NCBI GenBank assembly: GCA_023375785.1
Contig: SZWC01009409.1
Span: 43,911 to 107,910, forward strand
Reading direction: 5' to 3'
Length of the DNA: 64,000 bases
Source: Penium margaritaceum
Lineage: Eukaryota; Streptophyta; Zygnematophyceae; Desmidiales; Peniaceae
In this document: positions 21,977 to 36,050 of the stretch, piece after piece
How the letters are laid out: each line of letters opens with the position of its first letter
Numbering within the stretch: position 1 is the first letter of the stretch
The notes under the pieces: model-generated
Databases searched by the model: none
The model's input: only the letters and a program-made list of their open reading frames with translations
What the model was told of the DNA's origin: nothing
Position numbers and translations under genes: made by a program

Positions 21977-24900
21977 AATGCCCATTTCGGACTGGCGTTA
22001 TGAGTTGTCAATGTTGACCACACATAGTGGACTTATTCGGTCGTAGTCAGTGACGTATGCATCCTTTGGTTGGTCACTGTGCACGCTAGCCATACCGTGC
22101 CACTACTTGTTTAAGGTCTTAGTACTTGCTAGTTGATAACTAGTGTCCCCAATCCATTGTTTTCCCCTCTGACCATTTGTGACTCGTGTTATGCGTTTTC
22201 AACATTGACCACATGAAGTGAAATTTGTTCATCATGGTTAGTGACATATGCATACTTTGGTTGGTCACTGTGCATTGCGGCCACATTGTGCCACTACATA
22301 TTGAAGGTATTTGTACTTTCTAGTAGATAACTAGTATTCACAAACCATTACCTTCCACCCTGACCATTTGTGACTCGTGTTGTGAGTTGTCAAAGTTTAC
22401 CACACTTAGTGACATTATTTGGTCATGGTCAGTGACATATGCCTACTTTGGTTGGTCATCGTGCATGGTCTCCACACTGTGCCACGACGTATTCAAGCCC
22501 CTTGTGCTTGCTATGTGATACTTGGTGTTTCCAAACCATTGTTTCCCCCTCTGACCATTTGTGACTCCTATTATGAGTTGTCGACGTTGACCACACACAG
22601 CGGATTTCTTTGGTAAAAGGCAGTACATATGCCTACTTTGGTCGGTCATTGTACATGGTAGCCACACCGTGCTACTACTGAATGAAGGTTGTTGTACTTG
22701 GTAGTTGAGAACCGATATTCCCATAGCATTGCTTCCTGTCCTGATCATTTGTGATTCGTGTGATGGTTGGTCAACATTGACCACCCATATTGAAGCCATG
22801 TGGTTATGATCAGAGACATATGCCTAGTTTGGTTGTTTGGTGTGCATATTAGCCACACCGTGCCACTACGTATTGAATTTCTTTGTCCTTTCTAGTCAAT
22901 ACATAGGTTTCCTAAACCATTTTCTCTCCCTCTGACCATTTGTGACTCGTGTTATGAGTTGTCAATGTTGACCACACATAGTGGACTTATTCGGTCGTAG
23001 TCAATGACGTATGCATCCTTTGGTTGGTCACTGTGCACGCTAGCCATACCGTGCCACTGCTTGTTGAAGGTCTTCGTACTTCCTAGTTGATAACTAGTGT
23101 TCCCAGCCCATTGTTTTCCCCTCTGACCTTTTGTGACTCATGTTATGCGTTTTCAACGTTGACCACATGAAGTGAAATTCTTTCATCATGGTCAGTGACA
23201 TATGCATACTTTGGGTGGTCACTCTGCATTGAAGCCACATTGTGCCCCTACATATTGAAGGTATTTGTACTTGCTAGTAGATAACTAGTATTCACAAACC
23301 ATTACCTTCCAACCTGACCATTTGTGACTCGTGTTGTACGTTGTCAAAGTTTACCACACTTCGTGACATTATTTGGTCATGGTTAGTGACATATGCCTAC
23401 TTTGGTTGGTCATCGTGCATGGTCTCCACACCGTGCCACAACATATTGAATCCCCTTGTGCTTGCTATGTGATACATGGTGTTCCCAACCCATTGTTTCC
23501 CCCTCTGACCATTTCTGACTCGTATTATGAGTTGTCAACGTGGACCACACACAGCGGATTTCTCTGGTCAAAGGCAGTAAATATGCCTACTTTGGTCGGT
23601 CATTGTGCATGGTAGCCACACCGCGCTACTACTGACTGAAGGTCATTGTACTTGGTAGTTGAGAACCGATATTCTCATAGCATTGTTTCCTCTCCTGACC
23701 GTTTGTGACTCGTGTTATGGTTGGTCAACGTTGACCACCCATATTGAAATTATATGGTCATGATCAGTGACATTTGCCTAGTTTGATTTTTTGGTGTGCA
23801 TATTAGCCACACCGTGCCACTACGTATTGAAGTTCTTTGTCCTTTCTAGCCAATACATAGGCTTCCCAATCCATTGTTTTCCCCTCTGATCATTTGTGAC
23901 TCGTGTTATGCGTTTTCAACGTTGACCACATGAAGTGAAATTTGTTCGTCATGGTTAGTGACATATGCATACTTTGGTTGGTCACTGTGCATCGAAGCCA
24001 CATTGTACCACTACATATTGAAGGTATTTGTACTTGCTTGTAGATAACTAGTATTCACAAACCATTACCTTCCACCCTGACCATTTGTGACTCGTGTTGT
24101 GAGTTGTCAAAGTTTACCACACTTAGTGACATTACTTGGACATTGTCAGCGACATATGCCTACTTTGGTTGGTCATCGTGCATGGTCTCCACACCGTGCC
24201 CCAACATATTGAATCCCCTTGTGCTTGCTATGTGATACTTGGTGTTCCCAAACCATTGGTTGCCCCTCTGACCATTTGTGACTCGTATTATGAGTTGTCA
24301 ACGTTGACCACACACAACGGATTTGTTTGGTCAAAGGAAGTACATATGCCTACTTTGGTCGGTCATTGTGCATGGTAGCCACACCGTGCTACTACTGACT
24401 GAAGTTCGTTGTACTTGGTAGTTGAGAACAGATATTCCCATAGCATTGTTTCTTGTCCTGACCGTTTGTGACTCGTGTTATGGTTGGTCAACATTGACCA
24501 CCCATATTGAAATTATGTGGTCATGATCAGTGACATATGCCTAGTTTGGTTGTTTGATTTGCATATAAGCCACATCGTGCCACTACGTATTGACGTTCTT
24601 TGTCCTTTCTAGTCAATACATAGGCTTCCCAAACCATTGTCTCTCCCTCTGACCATTTGTGACTCGTGTTATGAGTTATCAATGTTCACCACACATAGTG
24701 GACTTATTCCTTCGTAGTCAGTAACGTATGCATCGTTTGGTTGGTCACACTGCACGCTAGCCACACCGTGCCACTGCTTGTTGAAGGTCTTTGTACTTCC
24801 TAGTTGATAACTAGTGTTCCCAATCCATTGTCTTCCCCTCTGACCATTTGTGACTCGTGTTATGCGTTTTCAACGTTGACCACATGAAGTGAAATTCTTT

Positions 24901-25390
24901 CGTCATGTTCAGTGACATATGCATACTTTGGTTGGTCACTGTGCATTGAAGCCACATTGTGCCGCTTCATATTGAAGGTATTTGTACTTGCTAGTAGGTA
25001 ACTAGTATTCACAAACCATTAGCTTCCACCCTGACCATTTGTGACTCGTGTTGTGAGTTGTCAAAGTTTACCACACTTAGTGACATTATTTGGTCATGGT
25101 CAGTGACATATGCCTACTTTGGTTGGTCATCGTGCATGGTCTCCACACCGTGCCACAACGTATTGAAGCCCCTTGTGCTTGCTATGTGATTCGTGGTGTT
25201 TCCAACCCATTGTTTCCCCCTCTAACAATTCCTGGCCCATATTATGGGTTGTCAACGTTAACCACACAATGTAAAATCATTTGGTCATGGTAAGTGGCAC
25301 ATGCCTAATATCGTTGGTCATTGTACATGGTAGCCACACCGTTCCAGTACTTGCTGAAATTATTTGCACTTGCTAGTGAATAAATAGCAA
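21977..25390 (+). repeat. Higher-order satellite array (A-B-C-D-E), segment 1
   Basis: From here to the telomere the ~191-bp satellite is ordered. Five types are told apart by their first half: A has CACATAGTGGACTTATTCGG, B has CACATGAAGTGAAATT, C has AAAGTTTACCACACTTAGTG, D has CACACAGCGGATTTC, E has CACCCATATTGAAATT. Order A-B-C-D-E gives a 954-bp unit. C landmarks at about 22419, 23373, 24136 and 25090 show spacings of 954, 763 and 954; the 763-bp unit lacks an A because E is fused to the end of A. No gene is seen; recurrent ~80-codon frames spanning C and D are repeat by-products. Confidence 0.92.
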
Positions 25391-25920
25391 GAGGTTTCTC
25401 CCTTTGACACCAGGTCGGTTTTTGTTTATATGTTACGCGCAGGTGCCTTCACTGGAATACTCCCTCCCACCCCCCTAGAGGGATGTTCCGTGGACGACCT
25501 GGATGACAGATTTGCGACCGCATTATGACACCCCCCCTATCCCCCCACGGCTTAGGCTCGAATAAAGAGTTGAGGTAGCACAACACGGCCGCCCCCCCCC
25601 CCCCTAGGTCACAAGCCTATTCTATATTGAACATACGAGGATTCAAACCCAGGACCTATCGCCCAGAATCTAACTATATAAGCACTAAGCCAACTCACAT
25701 GGTGTTCATATGTTGTCCAAATGACATTATAAGGGTTCCTATGGGTAAATGGCATAAAATAATGGGGTGTAAGATTATAGGGTAGTTTTCAAAAGAATGA
25801 ATGATAACAATTTCAGTTTATTCATAAACAATTGACGCAGACTAAGTTTTGAATTTTGCAACTTCAAGCTTGAATAACCTCTCAACCATTGCTGTGATTG
25901 ACCAGCCGTAAGAAGAAAAG
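25391..25920 (-). mobile_element. SINE-like insert with tRNA-related head, copy 1
   Basis: About 530 bp of non-satellite sequence interrupts a monomer. On the minus strand it has a tRNA-like promoter: A-box-like TTGGCTTAGTGC (25682-25693) and B box GGGTTTGAATCC (25639-25650), 31 bp apart as in tRNA genes. After the B box come a G-run (C-run on plus) and a tail ending in an A-rich segment near 25420. The part right of 25705 is a second non-satellite piece of unknown origin. The same insert occurs at the same monomer position five more times, so it was inserted once and then amplified with the array. Confidence 0.65.
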
Positions 25921-28916
25921 TTGACAAGACATAGTGAAACTCTTTTTATGATATTCAATGACACAATAATATTCTGGCTGGTCATTGTGCATGGTAGCCA
26001 TACCGTGCCACCACTTATCGAAGGTCTTTGTACTTGCTAGTCGATATCAAGTATTCCCAAACCATTTTTTCCCCCTCTGACCATTTGTGACGCGTATTAT
26101 GAGTTGTCAACGTTGACCACACACAGCGGATTTCTTTGGTCAAAGGCAGTACGTATGCCTACTTTGGTCGGTCATTGTGCATGGTAGGCACACGGTGCTA
26201 CTACTGACTGAAGGTCATTGTACTTGGTAGTTGAGAACCGATATTCTCATAGCATTCTTTCCTCTTTCTTACCATTTGTGACTCGTGTTATGGTTGGTCA
26301 ACATTGACCACCCATATTGAAATTATGTGGTCATGATCAGTGACATAAGCCTAGTTTGGTTGTTTGGTGTGCATATAAGCCAAACCGTGCCACTACATAT
26401 TGAGGTTTTTTGTCCTTTCTAATCAATACATAGGCTTCGCAAACCATTGTCTCTCCCTCTGACCATTTGTGACTCGTGTTGTGAGCTGTCAATGTTGACC
26501 ACACATAGTGGACTTATTCGGTCGTAGTCAGTGACACATTTATCCTTTGGTTGGTCACTGTGCACGCTAGCCATACCGTGCCACTGCTTGTTGTAGGTCT
26601 TTGTACTTCCAAGTTGATAAGTAGTGTTCCCAATCCATTGTTTTCTCCTGTGACCATTTGTGACTCGTGTTATGCGTTTTCAACGTTCACCACATGAAGT
26701 GAAATTCTTTCCTCATGGTCAGTGACATATGCATACTTTGGTTGGTCACTGTGCATCGAAGCCACATTGGCCACTGCATATTGCAGGTACTTGTACTTGC
26801 TTGTAGATAACTAGTATTCACAAACCATTACCTTCCACCCTGACCATTTGTGACTTGTGTTGTGAGTTGTCAAAGTTTACCACACTTAGTGACATTATTT
26901 GGTCATGGTCTGTGACATATGCTTACTTTGGTTGGTCATCGTGCATGGTCCCCACACCGTGCCACAACGTATTGAAGCCCGTTGTGCTTGCTATGTGATA
27001 CGTGGTGTTCCCAAACCATTGTTCCCCCCTCTGACCATTTTTGACTCGTATTATGAGTTGTCAACGTGGACCACACACAGCGGATTTCTCTGGTTAAAGG
27101 CAGTAAATATGCCTACTTTGGTCGGTCATTGTGCATGGTAGCCATACCGCGCTACTACTGACTGAAGGTCATTGTACTTGGTAGTTGAGAACGGATATTT
27201 TCATAGCATTGTTTCCTCTCCGGACCGTTTGTGACTCGTGTTATGGTTGGTCAACATTGACCACCCATATTGAAATTCTCTTGTCATGATCAGTGACATA
27301 TGCCTAGTTTGACTGTTTGGTGTGCATATTAGCCACACCGTGCCACTATGTATTGAAGTTCTTTGTCCTTTCTAGCCAATACATAGGTTTCCCAATCCAT
27401 TGTTTTCCCCTCTGACCATTTGTGACTCGTGTTATGCGTTTTCAACGTTGACCACATGAAGTGAAATTTGTTCGTCATGGTTAGTGACATATGCATACTT
27501 TGGTTGGTCACTGTGCATCGAAGCCACATTGTGCCACTACATATTGAAGGTATTTGTACTTGCTTGTAGATGACCAGTATTCACAAACCATTACCTTCCA
27601 CCCTGACCATTTGTGACTCGTGTTGTGAGTTGTCAAAGTTTACCACACTTAGTGACATTACTTGGTCATGGTCAGCGACATATGCCTACTTTGGTTGGTC
27701 ATCGTGCATGGTCTCCACACCGTTCCACAACGTATTGAAGCTCCTTCTGCTTGCTATGTGATACTTGGTGTTCCCAAACCATTGTTTCCCCCTCTGACCA
27801 TTTGTGACTTGTATTATGAGTTGTCAACGTTGACCACACACAGCGGATTTCTTTGGTCAAAGGCAGTACGTATGCCTACTTTGGTCGGTCATTGTACATG
27901 GTAGCTACACCGTGCTACTACTGAATGAAGATCGTTGTACTTGGTAGTTGAGAGCCAATATTCCCATAGCATTGTTTCCTGTCCTGACCGTTTGTGACTC
28001 GTGTTATGGTTGGTCAACGTTGACCACCCATATTGAAATTATGTGGTCATGATCAGTGACATATGCCTAGTTTGGTTGTTTGGTGTGCATATGAGCCACA
28101 CCGTGCCACTACATATTGAAGTTCTTTGTCCTTTCTAGTCAATACATAGGCTTCCCAAACCATTGTCTCTCCCTCTGACCATTTGTGACTCGTCTTATGA
28201 GTTCTCAATGTTGACCACACATAGTGGACAAATTCGGTCGTAGTCAGTGACGTATGCATCCTTTAGTTGGTCACTATGCACGCTAGCCATCCCGTGCTAC
28301 TGTTTGTTGAAGGTCTTTGTACTTCCTAGTTGATAACTAGTGTTACCAATCCATTGTTTTCCCCTGTGACCATTTGTGACTCCTGTTATGCGTTTTCAAC
28401 GTTGACCACATGAAGTGAAATTCTTTCGTCATGTTCAGTGACATATGCATACTTTGGTTGGTCACTGTGCATTGAAGCCACATTGTGTCACTACATATTG
28501 AAGGTATTTTTACTTTCTAGTAGATAACTAGTATTCACAAACCATTACCTTCCACCTTGACCATTTGTGACTCGTGTTGTGAGTTGTCAAAGTTTACCAC
28601 ACTTAGTGACATTATTTGGTCATGGTCATTGACATATGCCTACTTCAGTTGGTCATCGTGCATGGTCTCCATACCGTGCCACAACGTATTGAAGCCCCTT
28701 GTGCTTGCTATGTGACTCGTGGTGTTCCCAACCCATTGTTTCCCCCTCTGACAATTCGTGGCCCATGTTATGGGTTGTCAACGTTAACCACACATAGTAA
28801 AATTACTTGGTCATGGTAAGTGGCACATGCCTAATCTGGTTGATCATTGTACATGGTAGCCACGCCGTTCCACTACTTGTTGAAAGTATTTGTACTTGCT
28901 AGTAAATAAATAGCAA
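25921..28916 (+). repeat. Higher-order satellite array, segment 2
   Basis: The monomer resumes with TTGACAAGACATAGTGAAAC, followed by D-E-A-B-C units. C landmarks at 26899, 27662 and 28616 give 763 and 954 bp. An E/A recombinant monomer lies near 27380-27415. No gene seen. Confidence 0.9.
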
Positions 28917-29446
28917 GAGGTTTCTCCCTTTGAAACCAGGTCGGTTTATGTTTATTTGTTACGCGCAGGTGCCTTCACTGGAATACTCCCTCCCACCCCC
29001 CTAGAGGGATGTTCCGTGGACGACCTGGAGGACAGATTTGCGACCGCATTATGACACCCCCCCCCCACCCCCCCACGGCTTAGGCTCGAAGGTAGAGTTG
29101 AGGTAGCACAACACGGCCGCCCCCCCCCCCAGGTCGCGAGCCTATTCTATATTGCGTGTACAAGGATTCAAACCCAGGACCTATCGCTCCAGAATCAAAC
29201 TCTATAAGCACTAAGCCAACTCACGTGGTGTTCATATGTTGTCCAAATGACATTAAAAGGCTTCCTATGGGTAAAGGGCACAGAATAAGAGGGTGTAATA
29301 TTATAGGGTAGTTTTCAAAAGTATGAATGATAACAATTTCAGTTTATTCATAAACAATTGACGCAGACTAAGTTTTGAATTTTGCAACTTTGAGCTTGAA
29401 TAACCTCTCAACCATTGCTGGGATTGACCAGCCGTAAGAAAGAAAG
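28917..29446 (-). mobile_element. SINE-like insert, copy 2
   Basis: Same structure and boundaries as copy 1. The B box complement GGATTCAAACCC is at 29164-29175 and the A-box-like motif lies about 31 bp to its right. The C-run on the plus strand differs in length from copy 1. Confidence 0.65.
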
Positions 29447-32400
29447 CTGACAAGACACAATGAAACTCTTTTTATGATATTCAATGAAACAAGAATGTTT
29501 TGGTTGGTCATTGTGCATGGTAGCCATACCGTGCCACCACTTATCGAAGGTCTTTGTACTTGCTAGTCGATACCAAGTATTCCCAAACCATTGTTTACGC
29601 CTCTGACCATTTTTGACTCGTATTATGAGTTGTCAACATAGACCACACACAGCGGATTTCTCTGGTCAAAGGCAGTACATATGCCTACTTTGTTTGGTCA
29701 TTGTGTATGGTAGGCACACCGTGCTACTAGTGAATGAAGGTCATTGTACTTGGTAGTTGAGAACCGATATTCTCATAGCATTGTTTCCTCTTCTTACCGT
29801 TTGTGACTCGTGTTATGGTTGGTCAACGTTGACCACCCATATTGAAATTATGTGGTCATGATTAGTTACATATGCCTAGTTTGGTTGTTTGGTGTGCATA
29901 TAAGCCACACCGGGCCACTACGTATTGAAGTTCAATGTCGTTTCTAGTCAATACATAGGCTTCCCAAACCATTGTCTCTCCCTCTGACCATTTGTGACTC
30001 GTGTTATGAGTTGTCAATGTTGACCACACATAGTGGACTTATTCAATCGTAGTCAGTGACATATGCATCCTTTGGTTGGTCACTGTGCACGCTAGCCATA
30101 CCGTCTAATCTTTGTTGAAGGTCTTTGTACTTCCTAGTTGAGAACTAGTGTTCCCAATCCATTGTTTTCCCCTCTGACCATTTGTGACTCGTGTTATGCA
30201 TTTTCAATGTTGACCACATGAAGTGAGATTCTTTCGTCATGTTCAGTGACATATGCATACTTTGGTTGGTCACTGTGCATTGAAGCCACATTGTGCCACT
30301 ACATATTGATTGTATTTGTACTTTCTAGTAGATAACTAGTATTCACAAACCATTACCTTCCACCCTGACCATTTGTGACTCGTGTTGTGAGTTATCAAAG
30401 TTTACCACATTTAGTGATATTATTTGGTTATGGTCAGTGACATATGTCTACTTTGGTTGGTCATCGTGCATGGTCCCCACACCGTGCCACAACGTATTGA
30501 AGCCCCTTGTGCTTGCTATGTGATACGTGGTGTTCCCAAACCATTGTTTCCCCCCTCTGACCATTTGTGACTCGTCTTATGAGTTGTCAACGTCGACCAC
30601 ACACAGCGGATTTCTTTGGTCAAAGGCAGTAAATATGCCTACTTTGGTTGGTCATTGTGCATGGTAGCCACACCGCGCTACTACTGACTGAAGGCCATTG
30701 TACTTGGTAGTTGAGAACCGATATTCTCATAGCATTGTTTGCTCTCCTGACCGTTTGTGACTCGTGTTATGGTTGGTCAACGTTGACCACCCATATTGAA
30801 ATTCTCTTGTCATGATCAGTGACATATGCCTAGTTTGATTGTTTGGTGTGCATATTAGCCACAACGTGCCACTACGTATTGAAGTTCTTTGTCCTTTCTA
30901 GCCAATATGTAGGCTTCCCAATCCATTGTTTTCCCCTCTGACCATTTGTGACTCGTGTTATGCGTTTTCAATGTTGACCACATGAAGTGAAGTTTGTTCG
31001 TCATCGTTAGTGACATATGCATACTTTGGTTGGTCACTTTGCATCGAAGCCACATTGTGCCACTACATATTGAAGGTATTGTACTTGCTTGTAGATAACT
31101 GGTATTCACAAACCATTACCTTCCACCCTCACCATTTGTGACTCATGTTGTGAGTTGTCAAAGTTTACCACACTTAGTGAGATTGCTCGGTCATGGTCAG
31201 CGACATATGCCTACTTTGGTTGATCATCGTGCATGGTCTCAACACCGTGCCACAACGTATTGAAGCCCCTTGTGCTTACTATGTGATACTTGGTGTTCCC
31301 AAACCATTGTTTCCCCCTCTGACCATTTGTGACTCGTATTACGAGTTGTCAACGTTGACCACACACAGCGGATTTCTTTGGTCAAAGGCAATACATATGC
31401 TTACTTTGGTCGGTCATTGTGCATGGTAGCCACACGGTGCTACTATTGAATGAAGGTCGATGTACTTGGTAGTTGAGAACCCATATTCTCATAGCATTGT
31501 TTTCTGTGTGACCGTTTGTGACTTGTGTTATGGTTGGTCAACGTTGACCACCCATATTGATATTATGTGGTCATGATCAGTGACATATGCCTGGTTTGGT
31601 TCTTTGGTGTGCATATGAGGCACACGGTGCCACTACGTATTGAAGTTCTTTGTTCTTTCTAGTCAATACATAGGCTTCCCAAACCATTTTCTCTCCCTCT
31701 GACCATTCGTGACTCGTGTTATGAGTTGTCAATGTTAACCACACATAGTGGACTTATTCGGTCGTAGTCAGTGATGTATGCATCCTTTGATTAGTCACTG
31801 TGCACGCTAGCCATACCGTACCACTGCTTGTTGAAGGTCTTTGTACTTCCTAGTTGATAACTAGTGCTCCCAACCCATTGTTTTCCCCTCTGACCATTTG
31901 TGACTTGTGTTATGCGTTTTCAACGTTGACCACATGAAGTGAAATTCTTTCGTCATGGTCAGTGACACATGCATACTTTGGGTGGTCAATGTGCATTGAA
32001 GCCACATTGTGCCACTACATATTGAAGATATTTGTATTTTCTTGTAGATAACTAGTATTCACAAACCATTACCTTCCACCCTCACTATTTGTGACTCGTG
32101 TTGTGAGTTGTCAAAGTTTACCACACTTAGTGACATTATTTGGTCATGGTCAGTGACATATGCCTACTTTGGTTGGTCATCGTGCATGGTCCCCACACCG
32201 TGCCACAACGAATTGAAGCCCCTTGTGCTTGCTATGTGATACGTGGTATTCCCAAACCATTATTTCCCCCTCTGACCATTTGTGACTCGTATTATGAGTT
32301 GTCAATGTGGACCACACACAGCGGATTTCTTTGGTCAAAGGCAGTAAATATGCCTACTTTGGTCGGTCATTGTGCATGGTAGCCACACCGCGCTACTACT

Positions 32401-35400
32401 GACTGCAGGTCATTGTACTTGGTAGTTGAGAACGGATATTCTCATAAATTTGTTTCCTCTCCTGACCATTTGTGACTCGTGTTATGAGTTGTCAATGTGG
32501 ACCACACACAGCGGATTTCTTTGGTCAAAGGCAGTAAATATGCCTACTTTGGTCGGTCATTGTGCATGGTAGCCACACCGCGCTACTACTGACTGCAGGT
32601 CATTGTACTTGGTAGTTGAGAACGGATATTCTCATAAATTTGTTTCCTCTCCTGACCATTTGTGACTCGTGTTATGGTTGGTCAACGTTGACCACCCATA
32701 TTGAAATTATGTGGTCATGATCAGTGACATATGCCTAGTTTGATTGTTTGGTGTGCATATTAGCCACATTGTGCCACTAAGTATTGAAATTCTTTGTCCT
32801 TTCTAGCCAATACATAGGCTTCCCAGTCCATTGTTTTCCTGTCTGACCATTTGTGACTCGTGTTATGCGTTTTCAACATTGACCACATGAAGTGAAATTT
32901 GTTCGTCATGGTTAGTGACATATGCATACTTTGGTTCGTCACTGTGCATCGAAGCCACATTGTGCCACTACATATTGAAGGTATTTGTACTTGCTTGTAG
33001 ATAACTAGTATTCACAAACCATTACCTTTCACCCTGACCATTTGTGACTCGTGTTGTGAGTTGTCAAAGTTTACCACACTTAGTGACATTATTTGGTCAT
33101 GGTCAGCAACATATGCCTACTTTGGATGGTCATCATGCATTGTCTCCACACCGTGCCACAACGGTTTGAAGCCCCTTGTGCTTGCTATGTGATACTTGGT
33201 GTTCCCAAATCATTGTTTCCCCCTGTGACCATTTGTGACTCGTTTTACGAGTTGTCAATGTTAACCACACACTGCGGATTTCTTTGGTCAAAGGCAGTAC
33301 ATATGCCTACTTTGGTCGGTCATTGTGCATGGTAGCCACACCGTGCTACTACTGACTGAAGGTCGTTGTACTTGGTAGTTGAGAACTGATATTCCCATAG
33401 CATTGTTTCCTGTCCTGACCATTTGTGACTCGTGTTATGGTTGGTCAACGTTGACCACCCATATTGAAATTATGTTGTCATGATCAGTGACATATGCCTA
33501 GTTTGGTTGTTTGGTGTGCATATAAGCCACACCGTGCCACTAAGTATTGAAGTTCTTTGTCCTTTCTAGTCAATACATAGGCTTCCCAAACCATTGTCTT
33601 TCCCTCTGACCATTTGTGACTCGTGTTATGAGTTGTCAATATTGACCACACATAGTGCACTTATTCGGTCGTAGTCAGTGACGTATGCATCCTTTGGTTG
33701 GTCACTGTGCACGCTAGCCATACCGTGCCACTGCTTGTTTAAGGTCTATGTACTTGCTAGTTGATAACTAGTATCCCCAATCCATTGTTTTCCCATCTGA
33801 CCATTTGTGACTCGTGTTATGCATTTTCAACATTGACCACATGAAGCTAAATTTGTTCGTCATGGTTAGTGACATATGCATACTTTGGTTGGTCACTGTG
33901 CAGTGAGGCCACATTGTGCCACTACATATTGAAGGTATTTGTACTTACTAGTATTCACAAACCATTACCTTCCACCCTGACCATTTGTTACTCGTGTTGT
34001 GAGTTGTCAACGTTTACCACACTTACTGACATTATTTGGCCATGGTCAGTGACATATGCCTACTTTGGTTGGTCATCGTGCATGGTCCCCACACCGTGCC
34101 ACAACATATTGAAGCCCCTTGTGCTTGCTATGTGATACGCGATGTTCCCAAACCATTGTTTCCCCCTCTGACCATTTGTGACTCGTATTATGAGTTGTCA
34201 ATGTTGACCACACACAGCGGATTTCGTTGGTCAAAGGCAGTAAATATGCCTACTTTGGTCGGTCATTGTGCATGGTAGCCACACCGCGCTACTACTGACT
34301 GAAGGTCATTGTACTTGGTAGTTGAGAACCGATATTCTCATAGCATTGTTTCCTCTCCTGACCGTTTGTGACCCCTGTTATGGTTGGTCAACGTTGACCA
34401 CCCATGTTGAAATTCTCTGGTCATGATCAGTGACATATGCCTAGTTTGATGGTTTGGTGTGCATATTAGCCACATTGTGCCACTACGTATTGAAGTTCTT
34501 TGTCCTTTCTAGTCAATACACAGGCTTCCCAATCCATTGTTTTCCCCTCTAACCATTTGTGACTCTTATTATGCGTTTTCAACGTTGACCACATGAAGTG
34601 AAATTTGTTCGTCATGGTTAGTGACATATGCATACTTTGGTTGGTCACTGTGCATTGAAGCCACATTGTGCCACTACATATTGAAAGCATTGTATTTGCT
34701 TGTAGATAACTAGTATTCACAGACCATTACCTTCCACCCTGACCATTTGTGACTCGTGTTTAGAGTTGTCAAAGGTTACCACACTTAGTGAAATTGCTCG
34801 GTCATAGTCAGCGACATATGCCTACTTTGGTTGGTCATCGTGCATGGTCTCAACACCGTGCCACAACTTATTGAAACCCCTTTGTGCTTGCTATGTGATA
34901 CTTGGTGTTGCCAAACCATTGTTTCCCCCTGTGACCATTTGTGACTCGTATTATGAGTTGTCAACGTTGACCACACACAGCGGATTTCGTTGGTCAAAGG
35001 CAGTACATATGCCTACTTTGGTCGATCATTGTGCATGGTAGCCACACCGTGCTACTACTGACTAAAGGTCGTTGTACTTGGTAGTTGAGAACCAATATTC
35101 ACATAGCATTGTTTCTGTCCTGACCATTTGTGACTCGTGTTATGGTTGGTCAACATTGACCACCGATATTGAAATTCTGTGTTCATGATCAGTGACATAT
35201 GCCTATTTTGGTTGTTTGGTGTCCATATTAGCCACACCGTGCCACTAAGTATTGAAGTTCTTTGTCCTTTCTAGTCAATACATAGGCTTCCCAAACCATT
35301 GTCTCTCCCTCTGACCATTTGTGACTCGTGTTGTGAGTTGTCGATGTTGACTACACATAGTGGACTTATTTGGTTGTAGTCAGTGACGTATGCATTCTTT

Positions 35401-36050
35401 GGTTGGTGATTGTGCACGCTAGCCATATCGTGCTACTGCTTGTTGAATATCTTTGTACTTTCTAGTTGATAACTAGTGGTCCAAACCCATTGTTTTCCCC
35501 TCTGACCAATTGTGACTCGTGTTATGCGTTTTCAACGTTGACCACATGAAGTGAAATTCTTTCCTAATGTTCAGTGACATATGCATACTTTGGTTGGTCA
35601 CTGTGCATTAAAGCCACATTGTGCCACTACATATTGAAGGTATTTGTACTTTCTAGTAGATAACTAGTGTTCACAAACCATTACCTTCCACCCTGACCAT
35701 TTGTGACTCGTGTTGTGAGTTGTTAAAGTTTACCCCACTTAGTGACATTATTTGGTCATGATCAGTGACATATGCCTACTTTGGTTGGTCATCGTGCATG
35801 GTCTCCACACCGTGCCACAACGTACTAAAGCCCCTTGTGCTTGCTATGTGATTCGTGGTATTCCCAACCCATTGTTTCCCCCTCTAACAATTCGTGGCCC
35901 ATGTTATGGGTTGTCAATGTTAACCACACATTGTAAAATTATTTGGTCATGGTAAGTGGCACATGCCTAATCTGGTTGGTCATTGTACATGGTAGCCACA
36001 CCGATCGACTACTTGTTGAAAGTATTTGCACTTGCTAGTCAATAAATAGA
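29447..36050 (+). repeat. Higher-order satellite array, segment 3
   Basis: C landmarks near 30425, 31190, 32140, 33093, 34036, 34800 and 35752 give mostly 763- and ~953-bp spacings. E/A recombinant monomers lie near 30920, 32825 and 34530. One D monomer is tandemly duplicated at 32274-32653. No gene is present. Confidence 0.9.
32274..32653 (+). repeat. Tandem duplication of a single D monomer
   Basis: Two near-identical 190-bp D monomers lie at 32274-32463 and 32464-32653. Both share private variants, such as GACTGCAGG and CTCATAAATTTG, that other D copies lack. This is a single-monomer slip or unequal exchange. Confidence 0.88.

Noticed and set aside
25631-25705. Functional tRNA gene
   Set aside because: A- and B-box motifs and spacing are present, but the T stem has a mismatch, no clean acceptor or anticodon stem forms, and the unit is fused to a longer repeated insert.
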